Made by a program: the position numbers and the translations under genes
Notes under the pieces: model-generated
The model's database searches: none
Seen by the model: only the letters and a program-made list of their open reading frames with translations
What the model was told of the DNA's origin: nothing
Part shown: positions 21,571 to 33,800 of the stretch, in pieces
How positions within the stretch are numbered: position 1 is the stretch's first letter
Layout: each line of letters begins with the position of its first letter
From: Trissonchulus latispiculum
Taxonomy: Eukaryota; Nematoda; Enoplea; Enoplida; Ironidae
Length of the DNA stretch: 64,000 nucleotides
Assembly (NCBI GenBank): GCA_030248195.1
Contig: JASAND010022083.1
Coordinates: 54,030 to 118,029 of the forward strand
Direction: 5' to 3'

Positions 21571-21746
21571 AATTTATAGCTCAGGTGGTCGGAGGACCTG
21601 AACACCTCCTCTATGATGACACGAATTTGTATACTTTCCGCAGATGGCCGCTTGCTGCAAATTTGAGATTGATTTTCATTCTGTCTGATAAATTGGCCCT
21701 CCATCCCAGTAAAGAAAGAAAATCTTTGTGTGCAACATCAAGAGTA

Positions 21747-22442
21747 CACTCTTAGAAATGTTCCAGTAGAAACTACAGGAATCACTTTTGTAGATGATAA
21801 ATACAAAAGCTTTTGCAGAAAATACAGGTTAAGTCTTGTAACTTTTACAGGACATCGTTGGTAGTTTTCACCGAACATACCTTGGTAGAATTGGTTACAA
21901 GTTAGACCAGTATTCAATACAAGTGAAACTGTAGTTTTCACTGGTTTACAGGTTCACTCTACAGGAAAGTACTCGATACGCTGATAACGCAAACTGAGTA
22001 TAAGGCGACGGTGATCAGAATTTTTGAAGACTGAAAATTTTGAATTTTTTCAAATTTTCAGTCTTTCAGCACCCCGTGGGAGAATTTTTGTAACGGCTGC
22101 TCCCTGCCTAAAATATTTTGGGAGCGGCCGCCCCCCGCACCTGCCCCCCCCCCTTTTGAAATAACAGGTCTCTCCAGTAAAAGTTACAGGTTTTTTCTTG
22201 TAAAAAGTACAGGTTTGGTATCTGGTTCAGGATTGTCAAAAAGTCGAACAAAACTACAGGTATCTTTAGTATTTTTTACAGGAAACTCCTGTAATTTTTA
22301 CTATTCGAGAGGCCGGTAAAAAATACAAAAGTTGCTTTTGTGGAAAATACAGGAAACTCCGCTAGTGACTGACCGCACAGGAGCACTTTGGTAGAAAACT
22401 ACAAGAATTCCTGTAATTTTTACAGGAATCTTTTTAAGAGTG
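21747..22442. mobile_element. Mariner-like MITE (TA-flanked, CACTCTTA termini)
   Basis: Terminal inverted repeats CACTCTTAGAAA... and ...TTTTTAAGAGTG, with TA on both sides (21745-21746, 22443-22444). The interior is full of ACAGG/CCTGTA motifs in both orientations, so much of it is self-complementary. A hairpin AAGACTGAAAATTTT.../...AAATTTTCAGTCTT is at 22027-22065. No transposase. It lies inside or against a decayed hairpin-MITE copy: CAAGAGTACA, that family's terminus, precedes it at 21739. Confidence 0.6.
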
Positions 22443-22809
22443 TAATAGATGGCATACTCTATGTAATATGTATTATAAGCGTGAAAGATCCTCTGCACTC
22501 TAACGGCTGACCCCCTTCCATCGCAAATTGACCCCTAGTGAATCAAACAAATTCGCCCGCTATGCTAGTGTTACAAAGCTCGAAACGGGCACAAAACTCG
22601 CGCACGTATTTTCGCACGCACGCTAGTGTTTTCGAGACATAAGCATAGAAAAAGTGAGCGCATCCACGTTTCGTCTGAGTACCAATTCGCGGAGGCGGAA
22701 CACTGTGGTCCAATTTGCGGGGGAGGGTCATCCGTTAGCGTTAGTCTGTCACAATTATAATACATAGAGTACGCCAGCTGTCATACTCTTTACTATGTAC
22801 CTACTGTTG
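22436..22809. mobile_element. Hairpin MITE, copy C, decayed
   Basis: Contains ATACTCTATGTA, CTCTAACGGCTGACCCCC and, inverted at the right, GGGGGAGGGTCATCCGTTAGC ... TAATACATAGAG ... GTCATACTCTT, the family order of 56060-56478. Both termini are degraded and no target duplication is evident. Confidence 0.6.
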
Positions 22810-25112
22810 GTCAAACGTGGTCAGCAAACAATGGTCTGCTAATTTAAAGCGCTTTAAAGGTTGAGACATTAGATTGCCAATGAAACAAGCTACTGAAAGT
22901 TTCGAGAAGATACAAGCTTCTACAAGTTCCAGGGGCAGACGTGTAAAGTTTTAAACTCCGCTGAGATTAATTATATTGAAAAATTTATTGTTCCAGTTTT
23001 GTCTGCGCAATCTGCATTGTTTAAGCTAAAATTTGCTAGCTCAAATGAAATTAGCTCAATTTAATTGTTCAGAACCCACGCTGGCGGAAATACGTCGAAT
23101 CTACATTGGCTAACTAAGCCTAGCTTTAATTAGTGATGCGAGTAAACAAAGAAACTCAACCTCATCTTTACTGGTTTATATAACTTCGCAACGATCTTGC
23201 TTGATCTGTTGGGAATTGGGATACAACATTCCGCTCCATTTTGGTCCTTCAACCTTACGATTATACAGGCTGGCTACTTTCAGACGAGATTTGCTGTTTT
23301 TCTGCCCAGCTGCAGTATTGGTGGCGAAGCCAAACTATGTATTGCTAATAGAATACTATAATATAATGTATAATGTTAATATAATGATACTATGCTTGCA
23401 GCAACCTTGATCCTGTTTGTAATTAGATATTATTTTTAACTGCGTTTGATTAACCAGCTTGTACGCTAATAACGATTAAACATGTTACTCATAATTTTTA
23501 GCAGATGTTTTTGCTGAATTTCCATAGTGAATAGCAACTAGCATAGATAAAGCTTTAATATTCAGATTAGATTAGATTAGATTAGATTGCAGAAACGCAT
23601 TATGACAAATTTACTGCATAGTGTAAATAATTAGTAATTTAGTAAATAATACATACTTAGTAATTTACATTGTAATGATTACAACCGCTGTTTAGGAAAA
23701 TGCCTAAAACGTGACAAAATTTCATCCACAATGGAAAACAGCCTTTTCGTGCCGGTGATCATCTGACATTTTCAACCTTGCAGTCTTACAAAATTTCGAT
23801 ATTTTATATATTTGCGTTTTGCATAAATGTTGAATGTTTATACGCTGTGAATTTAAGACCACACTGATAACCTTGAGCACTAGTAAAAGGGCAGATTGAA
23901 GTTCAGACTAAGTCCAAATCGTCTTACTGAGTAAGTAAGTAGTGAGAATGCAACCAACTGGGCTCAGACTGTGAGAAAAAGGAACAGAGAATCCTGAAAA
24001 CTGCTTTCTAATCAAAGTTAACATAACCTGGTGAACGCAGCCAATACACAGGCATATATACATATGTAGAAGTGGAATAAGTGCTGAAGACATCTCAAGA
24101 CGGGTAGGGAGGGATCTTACGAATCTTATCTCTGTTTACTATAAATGCTGCATTAGACAGAGTGTTTAAACAGGTTGTCTGACAAATGGACTTCCACAAT
24201 GGAAGAATCCTGATTTCAAAGCTGCAGGGCTAAATGGCTTTCTGAGAATAATATGACATTCCTCAGCTTCGATCTAAGTAGGCATATAAAGCTATGAATT
24301 CTTCATTTTCTCGGAAGGCACAACCTCTCATTCCAAATTTTTCCTCAATAATTGGCTTAACGGAAACAAATTAAAACCCGTAAGCACATTTCTTATAGCC
24401 GTAGATCTGACGAGCATTTAATTTTATTCTCTATTAACAACACACACTCAGCAACAATATATTGTCCAGTGTTGGGAGCGTTTTGTTGTTTTAATAAATT
24501 GTTTTTGGCCAATTAAAGGGGCTCTCCATTACACCTTTGATTTTAGCGACAGCTAGCTTTGTTACGGAAAGACTAAAGGTAATTAGTTGCATGTAAGATT
24601 AATAATAATTTCTTTCTCGGTGTTATGTTTGAGCACAAAAGGAAACATATATGCCCAAGAATTCCTTCCAAATTCAACTAGCATCAGGAAAGGAGCTTTT
24701 TCAAGAATAGTACACTAAGTTTCAGGCAAGACTAGGTTATGAAAACAGTGGAGGGAGGAATATAACTCTACCTGAGAGTTTATGCTTTGAGTTGTGTGAA
24801 CCACGCTTTACGAAGAGGATTCTATAGAGCCCGTTCTGCTGAGTATAATTTGATAGATGAAGATTAGAAGTGGACTCGAATCAAATAATTAGATACATGG
24901 TTTTGACACATGAGATCAGGCATAGCCAATTAAATCTTATTGATAGGACGAAGCTTCTGTTTGTCTCAGAATTGGCTAGCTTCTTTGGCTAATTTGAAAA
25001 TGGATGGGTCCAGCGTTGGTGCACCAAAAGAAATCGAAGAATGGAGTAGTAAAATCAGCATCCCTTCTTTCTGTGCTCCAGAATTGCCTAATATGTACCA
25101 AGAGTTCATAAT

Positions 25113-25185
<73 letters not shown>

Positions 25186-25438
25186 GGAAATAATTATGGA
25201 CTCTTGCTAATACCTATCTGCAAGTTGTATTCCTATGTAGTTCTGCTTAACTACCACATGTAGATTCGAAGCCAAATAGACAAATCAGCCAGATGTCATG
25301 GGAGGGGGGTGATGTTTTCTTTCCTTCACCTTCGTTTCTCAGCTTCAAAAAGTTCCTCCTTAAGTTGTTATACAAGTAGACAAATCTAATAAGTAAGAAT
25401 CCTCTGGCTTGCATGCTCAATGCTCACAGTCCGTGGAA
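22810..25438. other. AT-rich DNA with microsatellites, no gene seen
   Basis: Contains an (AGATT)n tract at 23564-23588 and a (AT)n tract at 25117-25180. The 80-codon ORF ending in Tyr-Ile repeats around 24940-25182 is produced by the AT tract. Nothing else was recognised. Confidence 0.5.
25117..25180. repeat. (AT)n microsatellite
   Basis: An uninterrupted run of about 64 bp of AT dinucleotides. Confidence 0.95.
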
Positions 25439-25743
25439 ATGTAAGGGAAGCAGGCATAGGAAAGATTGATAAGCCTGTAATGGGAGTTCAGCTGATGGTC
25501 TCGTGGTGTAGTGGTTAGCATGTCTAACAGAAGGGCCGTGGTTCGATGTGTCTAGAGCAGAAGGGCCGTGGTTCGATCCCGGGACCAATTCTTTACTTTC
25601 AATGGTGAGTGAAAAGCTGAACCTCCCTCTTCCCTTCTCTCTTCTAGGTCCTGGTTTCGTGGGTACAAGGGTGCCTGACGCCTCCCGTTCGGGCTTGTCC
25701 TCGGTTTCTTCATGATCCACCAGCCCTGGTAGAAGCGCTACAG
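25439..25743 (+). repeat. tRNA-related SINE-like repeat, copy 2
   Basis: Partner of 100-387. The tRNA-like part is rearranged: the anticodon region is lost and the AGAAGGGCCGTGGTTCGAT segment is present twice in tandem, so it carries two B boxes. The rest follows copy 1 closely to GCGCTACAG. Confidence 0.7.
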
Positions 25744-27620
25744 AAAGCATTTGTCATATTTTGGCAACGATTATATACATTTTCACACAGTGCAGCTTAT
25801 AGGAACTAAAATGATTATGATTCGGATTAATTGCCCCTTTGAGGCTTTGGGAAATGGAATTTTCATATGGGGCATTAAAGCATTTTAATTTTTTAGGTTT
25901 CAGTACAGCCAAGTTTGGGTATCTTGCAGCACTGAAAGTAAGGGTCAGCAAGTTTGCTGAAATATATATTTTGAAAATTTTCTGTTTTCAATTTTTTCAA
26001 ACCACGATTTTCGTATTTTATACAAAATAGCTAGTTAGTTAGGTTTGTTAAGTTCTTTAGTTCGTTAGTTCTTTGTTAAGTGCTGAAAGATAATAATCTG
26101 GGTGTCATGGACATAGGCGACAAAACATTTGCATAAAATTAAGCAAAACTCGTGATCAAAAAATTTACCCTCTTAATTAAGGGTAGTTTGGCTTATTACC
26201 ACTTTATGAACAGTAATAGGTAGGCATTCAAGGATGTATACTTCAGAATACACCAGTTTTGGTGCTCAGGTACAACACAGGCAGCAATTTCTATGTGCGG
26301 GTATATGCGGGCTAGATTACAGCCTTGCGGGTATATGCGGGCCGGGTTATGCGTGCGCGGGCCGCGGGCCGGAGTGATGCGGGCCGCGGTCATAAAGTGC
26401 GGGCTGCGGGCCGGGCGCGGGCCGGAAAAACTCGGCTCGCATGCAACTCCGATCTACCATGCCAGATAGCAAAATTAGATTGAAATATCTTTTATTTAAC
26501 TATCTGGCTTAAATTTCAATTTGTCTATCTGACAGGAAGCAAACTGCCAGATAGACAAACGCGTCCAATTCTGAAAATAGCAAAATGCAAACACAGAGAA
26601 CAATAACGGCCAATGAATTGTCAAAAATTATACGATATTCAATAAGAACATAACTGCTGCGTAATTTATATGAGTTCTAAGATTCCAGGTTTATATTTTC
26701 AACTAACCGGCTGAATTATTGAATAACATTTATTTTCTGACAATTAATTAGCCTTTATTGACATTTCCTGACATTATTGACAGTTCCTTAGCACACCTAC
26801 TCAGACCTACTTAGACCAAAAACCTTTTGAATCATGATCCTTGGTTAAGTGTCTTGATCCACCTCTTACTTACCACACCAATTTTTGAGTCACGGAACGA
26901 TATTCTGCAGAAAGTCTCCAAATTTAGTTGTTTTCATGATCCAGTCATCGAAAACATTTCAAATTCCTTCTATTGCAAGAAATTTTAAAAATAAACAATG
27001 AAAAATTGACCTGTAAAAAATCAATCGGTAGAAGACTTGTAATGCCCAGCCTGCTTCTCATCCGCTCATCGAGATTTAGCAGATTCTAGCAGAAGCAACC
27101 AACAATTCTCTTGCTTCAACTGCATTAATTTACGCGGAAGAATTAGACGTGTTAGCAGATTCGTACGATAAAATCAGAAAAACTTTCTAAGTTTCTTCTA
27201 GAATTCCAAGTACACTGGTAGTCTTTGCTCACCCAAAATGGGAAGGTGTTAGCATAAGAAACTCAATGTTTTGGACATAGACTAAACACTGACATTCCAA
27301 AAAATATAAAATTAAAAGAATTAAGCAAAGTTTTTCTCAAGTTTTATTTTAACACCTGCCCATGTTGGCTGAGCGGAATGCAGTGCAATTGGAATCTTAT
27401 AAATGTATAATATGTGTAAAACTTCAAAAATTAGTCTAATTTCTGGCAATGTTTTTGTAAGAATTTGCTAACACGTGTAATTCTTGGTAGTTCTGCGTAA
27501 ATTATAACGTAATTGACGGTAGAGAACTATTGCCGGGTTGAAATACGAAGACAAAATGGCTAAGAGTAAGAGTCAGTCGTGCTCCTTGTGATCGGTATTT
27601 TAGAAAAGGAAATATCTGGA
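25744..27620. other. No gene recognised; GC-rich patch at 26290-26440
   Basis: AT-rich except for a short patch of GCGGGCCGCGGGCCGG-type repeats at 26290-26440 within otherwise AT-rich DNA. Repeats of CAGATAGACAAA-like sequence occur near 26455-26560 in both orientations. No coding signal. Confidence 0.45.
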
Positions 27621-27624
27621 AGCT

Positions 27625-27770
27625 TGGAGGCATATGTATTGTATAGGTCCCTGTCCTCGTGTTTTTGGTCTCGTGTCTTGGTCTCAGCCTTTCGTTTTAC
27701 TGTCAACGCATATGTGGAATGGTATCTAGCCTCTGTTGCGCCCGACCAGTCCAAAGGGTGACCAATAGAT
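27625..27770 (+). repeat. Direct repeat flanking a gypsy scrap, left copy
   Basis: About 145 bp (ATTGTATAGGTCCCTG ... CGCATATGTGGAA...TATCTAGCCT) repeated at 28091-28245. The two copies bracket an RNase H fragment, so they may be remnants of LTRs or of a local duplication. Confidence 0.6.
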
Positions 27771-27819
27771 ATTAAGACATCATATTGGTGTTCGGGATCT
27801 GCTCAATAATATCAAGACA

Positions 27820-28059
27820 TTGGGATCCGTGAAGCTAGCTAAGTTAGCGATACATATGCTAGAATTCGAGTTCACAGTGGAATATTGTACGGACAGAGAA
27901 AATCATGCCCCGGACGCTTTATCGCTTTTATGGCCAGTAGAGGGGCCAGTCGATAGCGAGCAGGAGACATTGGAGATCATGTATCTACGTGAGATGTATG
28001 GCGTGACGGCAGCACCACCTGGGCCACCAACGGTGTGGCTGGAAGCGGCAACTTTCTGA
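27820..28059 (+). pseudogene. Ty3/gypsy RNase H C-terminal fragment
   Basis: The 80-codon frame includes KLAKLAIHMLEFEFTVEYC...RENHAPDALSLL, the conserved end of gypsy RNase H (normally ...W...L.EF.F.V.Y..G..N..ADALSR). The rest of pol is absent. It is a decayed fragment between two direct repeats. Confidence 0.7.
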
Positions 28060-28090
28060 CAAACCTGAATTCGCGGTTGCCCAAACTTAG

Positions 28091-28245
28091 AGGCATGTGC
28101 ATTGTATAGGTCCCTGCCCTCGTGTTTTGGTCTCGTGTCTTGGTTTCATGTTTTGGTCTCAGTCCTTAGTTTTACTATCAATGCATATGTGGAACAGTAT
28201 CTAGCCTAGGTCGCTACCGAATAGTGGAAAAGGTGACAGAAAGAT
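28091..28245 (+). repeat. Direct repeat flanking a gypsy scrap, right copy
   Basis: Copy of 27625-27770 with an extra TTGGTTTCATGTTT insertion-like stretch in the GTCTCGTGTCTTGG region. Confidence 0.6.
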
Positions 28246-28332
28246 ATAAATGGATTTCCTGGAACAAAAGCGACTACTTAAACGTACATTTTCTATAGTA
28301 AGCAAATATGAGCTCCGTTATGAAATAATTAG

Positions 28333-28851
28333 CAGAGCAGTAGGTTTACCATTGCTGAAAATGTCCGTCCATCGGAAACTTATGCTTTTGCACAAAATCT
28401 TGCTTGTTCAACATGAAAGTTTCAAACTAGTCAAGTGTCAGCTACTATTTGGGCGTAAGGCAAAGTTCCTGAAAGGTCTACGGCTCAGATCTTACTTGCT
28501 GCTACTCCTAGCAAAGCGAAGGCCATTGGTGGCAGGATAGAGATTAATCTGAACAAAATCGATGCTTGGGAGAAGGTGGTGAAATATGAGGCCATGTGGA
28601 AATTAATACAGGCCAAATTCAATCAGAATCAGGAAGCAAGACTGGCGCTACTGTCTCCAGATGGGCACCGACTCGTGGACGGGAACATCAACGATCGATT
28701 TTGGAGCTGTGGCCTCCCAATTTTGGATCGAAAAATTAAGGATCACCGAAAATGGGTCGGAAAAAACGTTCAGGTCGACATGTTGATAATGTTGCGAATC
28801 AAAATTGCTGCAGGTTCCGGCGTTACGACAGGAGCTGGCAGACCACGTTAG
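28333..28851 (+). pseudogene. NADAR-domain ORF1 relic of a non-LTR retrotransposon
   Basis: A single frame with two internal stops reads as a NADAR domain. FTIAENVRPSETYAFAQ (about 28345-28395) corresponds to the PS.EHAYQ.AK region. ILLAATPSKAKAIGGRI follows, then KYEAMWKLIQAKFNQN, LVDGNINDRFWSCGLP and KWVGKNVQVDMLIMLR. These match the order and spacing of the family. The frame ends at 28849-28851, about 100 bp before the start of a LINE endonuclease, which is the place of ORF1 in a two-ORF LINE. The N-terminal part (28250-28340) is in a different frame. A chance insertion of a separate NADAR gene next to the LINE is possible. Confidence 0.75.
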
Positions 28852-28951
28852 ACCTGTCGGCACGTCCACCAAACGGTCCAGGGCCCCCAGCGAAGAATCC
28901 CGTAAATAAGCGTCTGAAATGAAAAGTTCTAATTTCGTTGTGCTATGCTTC

Positions 28952-29745
28952 ATGGCTCCGATTACCCTTGTTAGCATTACTACAAATGGATTAATGAGAA
29001 ACTTTAAGGTTGATCAGCTTTTTGTAAATGTTAAATGAACGGATGTAATTTATAACCAAGAAGCAAATTTTACTGGAACGAACCCTTATTTTCAGAAAAC
29101 TATGCGCCCCAACTTCAAAATTTTCCAATCGTATGTAATGCTAACAAGAGTGGCGGAGTCTGTATTCTGGTTAATCGTATGCTTGCTGGAGTTTTTAAAT
29201 ATGATTTATGGAAATGAAGGGAGGGAGATAGCAGTTAGAGCTAAAATTGGAGGTCGAGAATTTTTCTTGATTAACATTTATGCCCCAGCGGATTTTCACG
29301 TGAGATCTGAAGTTTCGAGAACTGCTAGAAAAGCTAGAATCAAAGGTCGGATGTCGGATGTCGGATGTCCATGTCAATGTCGGATAATGCCACTCTCTTT
29401 TTGGCAGCTGATTTTAATTTTATACAGAATGTGCAGTTAGACAGAGATTCCGCAGCTGAGACTTACACTGAGACATGCAGTTAAGGGGAGATTCCAACTT
29501 AAAAACATTCGAGAAAATATAGCCTAGTAGAAGTTTTCAGAGAAAAGTATCCAGGAAAGAAAGAATATAGCTGCACAACCCATTCCTGTAGAAGCAGGTT
29601 AGATCATATGTATGTAGCTGCACGCCATGTTGGTGCCGTCATATCCGTTTAGTATATTCCAGTGACTTTCTCAGATCATTGTATGTTGACTGCTAGACTT
29701 GTCGATAACTTGTTTTTCAGCAACGAGGGCCGTCGTATTAGAAGA
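28952..29745 (+). pseudogene. LINE ORF2 fragment: APE-type endonuclease, truncated before RT
   Basis: Starts MAPITLVSITTNGL at 28952, the usual first strand of a LINE endonuclease. DVIYNQEANF (the QE motif), NKSGGVCILVN, FFLINIYAPA and ADFNF (the catalytic D-N) follow in changing frames. The end reads SRLDHMYVA ... TFSDHCMLTA (the catalytic SDH), so nearly the whole endonuclease domain is represented. Several frameshifts and stops are present. No reverse transcriptase follows; the next 300 bp do not continue it. Confidence 0.8.
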
Positions 29746-30131
29746 TAAATTCTGCCGTGTTTTGTGATAAGTTTTTTGCATTAGACTATGCTATATTCCA
29801 GTACGATGCTCAAAGCTTGTTTACTAGATCAGTGACCACGCCTGGGCAATGGAGTGGTGGACGGGGGGAGGCCACCCCAGGTATCGTGCTTGACGCACCG
29901 GATTTTAGCCTAAAATTAAGCACCGGATTGAAAAATCACTACGAAAATGGCAAAATTTACGCGCTGGATTCAATTGTCATGGCATTTTCCGAAGAAACAC
30001 CAAAATTCCACCCCTCCTCCACGAAACACATTGCCCAGGTATGTCAGTGACTATCGATGAATCCCCAAAAAATTGGTCTTGGTTTAAATCGGAAGCGAGA
30101 AATTTGTTTAAATTTCATACCAGACTATTAA

Positions 30132-30515
30132 TTGCGCAAAGGTAGTCAAAATCAAGTTCTCGAAAACCAATTAAAGGAAGCACAAGCACAAACTAACTTT
30201 TGCGAGCAGGAAAACTTGAAAGCAAAATTGAGAGAAATAGAGTTGAAGGAAATAGAGCAAAGTCTCGAGATAGCACATAAGCTTGAAAACTTGTGCAACG
30301 TAATCTCGATTTTGACTGCCAAAAAGATTGAAAAGAAAGAAGGAGGGAAACGAGCTTCAATGAGTGTTTTTGTTTATGATAGCCAAGGAAGAGAAGACAA
30401 AACAAACGCATTGTCAATTAAAACAAACATGTTTGAAATTTCATTTCCTTCTTTCATCCCTTCTCCTGTTCAGTTCAGCCTTACCAGCTCAGTTTTATCA
30501 TTTCAGTTAAATTAA
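30132..30515 (+). CDS. Small ORF with coiled-coil-like N-terminal half, function unknown
   Basis: 127 codons, rich in Glu, Lys and Leu over the first 75 residues (LKEAQAQ, KLREIELKEIEQSLE), with heptad-like spacing of hydrophobics, then a Ser/Phe-rich end. Could be a fragment of a retroelement ORF1 or chance. No relatives in the window. Confidence 0.2.
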   Translation: MRKGSQNQVLENQLKEAQAQTNFCEQENLKAKLREIELKEIEQSLEIAHKLENLCNVISILTAKKIEKKEGGKRASMSVFVYDSQGREDKTNALSIKTNMFEISFPSFIPSPVQFSLTSSVLSFQLN

Positions 30516-30579
30516 GCTGCAGCTGGCTTAATGGTTATTGTTTGTGACCCTAATGCGCGAAAGTGAGCCCACGACCTAC

Positions 30580-30835
30580 ACTGATGCGCCCAAATATGTG
30601 CAACCGTTTAGGCTGCTGACAGTTAACAACTGCTAAAAGGCTATATATTTTATTCCTTAAATAGCTGCCAACCTAATTTGCATAAACTGACTTCCGCAAA
30701 AAGTGTCCTATACTAGCCCTGTGTTGAAGATAGGCCCTTATTGCAGCGAAATAGAGAATATACACGCGAAACATAGATAAATGTCATTTTATACATTCCT
30801 GCTCCAGTAGGAATAATAACAGAAGGAGGGGGCAA
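30580..30835 (+). repeat. Dispersed repeat family R2, copy 3
   Basis: Matches copy 1 from AATATGTGCAACCGTTTAGG to the terminal hairpin CATTCCTGCTCCAGTAGGAATAATAA. Confidence 0.65.
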
Positions 30836-33800
30836 AATGTAACTCAAGTCTTGCTTCAAATCGGTAAGGGCTATTTTTGGTAAACTACTTCCGAGTTAAC
30901 ACTTTAAAACAAATTACTTGAAAAACAAACTTTTCCCACCGCACCCCTTAGACAAAAACGTGGCAGGTACGGAAGCCCATGATAGCGTACAGATTCAGTT
31001 CAATCCCAGGCTGGATAATAAAAAGCTAGGAAGTTTACGTAAGATCGACATAAACACCAATAATTATTTTTGAACCAAGGCAGCTGAAATACTTTTCACA
31101 TGTCGTGCCGTATTCTTCAAAAAACGACAATTTTTGAAATTATTATTGTGCAATGCATTAAACTTAAGTTTATGCTACCGACGTAAATCGCTTCCAAATA
31201 GTCGTAAGAAATATATATACAGGTTTAGTTTAAACTGTTATGTTCAAGTTATAGTGGCGGTATGTTTCACAGTGACGTACGTGTTGTACCGATTCGCAGT
31301 TTGCACGCAGAGTATTTCGACAACAGTAGTGTTGGTTGACCACAAGGCTGTCTGACGGCTTACAGTGAATTTTATCGATTTAATCTAGTTCTTGAGGTTA
31401 CTTTAGAGTTGTTGTCTAAAACTTTATTTTCATTGTGATTACTTTTAGATGGAGCTGTTGTTGTTGTTGCCAATTTTAGTTTCAATTAGTTCAATTCAAT
31501 TTAACTTTATGTATTAATTTCATTAAAAACTAAGGTATTCAACACATTGTCATTACAATTTATATATTCAATCTGCGTCTAGACAGAAAAAAATTTAATG
31601 CATTGAAGTTGAAAAACTGGGCAATTAGTGGTTGGTTCAAATTTTCAGTTTACTGTATTTGGCGAAATCCTCATTTTGTATGACTGGAATTGCGTTCTGA
31701 ACAGTTGGGGTTAATCAATTCAATAATAAGGCTTTTACAAAAGTTGAAGTGTCAATTTATTGAAAGGCGCATGTTTTGCACATCTCAATCTAGATTCGTT
31801 CTTATCTTGTTTTGGACATTTCAACTCTCTTCAACCTGCCATGCATGCCATTACACATGTAAGTGGGTACCATTTCGGCTTCCAATTTGCAACTTGTCCC
31901 GCAATGTAGTACGCGTTCCCAGAACACTAGGTACATATCCGCAAAATACCCATTAAAATATGCAGTTTCCCTCATTTCTAATATGATATGTTGTAACGTA
32001 TGAGACTGATTGTCGTATATACTTAGTGGATAATTAGGCTGGAAAAGTTAAATTGTAGTGTTTTAAACACTTTGCTAGAACGCAAACATGTTACAGCTGC
32101 TCTACGATTATAAATGATTAATTTTCCTTTCTCTCCTAACTTTTACTAGATTTTGCACTTCGAGCAATTGAAACTAAAAGTGTAGTTTCTTTTATCATCA
32201 TAACTATCGTTGAGCTCCAAAAAGTGAGTAAGTTACAGTCTTTCAAAGTTTGCAGCACATACCGTACACTACCTTGCACTTTTTTTTAGATTCTAATTAA
32301 GGTTCGTTGTTCATGGCCTAACAAAATTCGTGATGGGTGATTCGGGAATAAAACCGCAGGCTCACATGCCAGTACTAGGACTCGCGCAACTGGCGGAGAT
32401 ATTCAGTCCATGCGGATCAACAAAGCTGACAACCTCACAAGGGGAATTGAGAATTTTTGGCGGACTCCAACTAAGGAGACTAGCTTAAGGAATAGTCGGG
32501 GTCACGCACACAAAAATACGACTCAGTTATAAAATAAATTTGGACTAATCCCTGGATCCTACCTAGCTGCCAAAGAGATAAAACTAGTTAGAAAGAATTA
32601 AAAACATCATAAAATCAACTAGGTAATTTAAGTAAGAATATTACGGCACCACAAACATAACTTTACAACAATCTACGGTGGGCTACATACGGTGGGACAG
32701 GGCCATAAGCAGCCGCCACAGTCCGGTCCTGTAATGGCCACCACAGTAATCGGGGTAGTTGAGGCGAAAATTGCAAATAGGTCGAATTCTATATGGCAGG
32801 TCGGAGAGAATTTCATGGACACAATCTGTGTCCTCGAAATTGGAAATACAGGTCATAAATCTGATCTGACCGTGGGGGCCTTGGAATTATTTTGTTCCTC
32901 TAGAGGCCTTCACATATTCGGCGACTTGGCGTACCGGGGACAAGCTTCTCTTGTAGGCAGATGGGAATTGACACACCTGGAAATATAGGGAGAACATTCC
33001 TCGAAATGCTCCAATGAGGTTTAATGGGAGAGGGGTGCCCATTCAGGACACGCCTGGACTTTAGCATGAAATGCTTTTGTCTTTCGGCCACCCTTTGGAC
33101 TGTTCGGGCGCGACCTAGGCTAGACACCTTTCCACATATGCATTGATAAAAGAGTTGCAGTAGCGTCAGCTATTTCAAAGGGCAGCCGATTGCTTCTGCA
33201 AATTGGACGAGAGTAGGGATAAGGTAGGGACCTATCAATGGGCATGCCTTCAAGCTTTCCGATATTGTCTTTTCAGAAATATCGATCACAAGGAGCACGA
33301 CTCACACATCGAACACCTCCAAAGGGATCTTGGCCTGACTGCACACTGAGCCGGCTCTTAAACTGCACCCATTACAGGTGAGCTTAAAATCCGACCGGCT
33401 GGTGACCCAGTCGATAGCGATCGCCATCCGCTCCAACCTCTCGATTGGTGGAAACCGACGATCTGCCAACCATACACGAACTTTGACCGTTTTCACCAGC
33501 CTTGCCTATTCACTGCATCGATTCCTTCTCTGGGGAGAGGTGAAGGGGACACCCAAACAGGAGTGAAAGGGGAACCTATGCATCGACCAGCTTAAGGGGA
33601 GGGGCTACGAACGGGCTGGCACAACATCGTCGGAGAGAGCTACTTTTGCCCCCAACGTTAGCCAACATATCAAAGTAAAAAAGTTTAGGGTGGGCATTAA
33701 TATATCTCACCTACACTGTTTTTGGCAGGACGCCAAAGTACAAATTTTGGTGCGAAAAATGGAATTTTTCAAAAAGGCTTTTTCCGCTCTGGTGGATTAG

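Noticed and set aside
20630..21704. Leu-Pro-Ser-Gly-Thr repeat proteins
   Set aside because: Artefacts of inverted minisatellites; both strands read alike.
24940..25182. 80-codon ORF ending in Tyr-Ile repeats
   Set aside because: Ends inside an (AT)n microsatellite; no other support.
32692..33496. Coding gene in a GC-richer block
   Set aside because: Short frames on both strands with no recognised motif.
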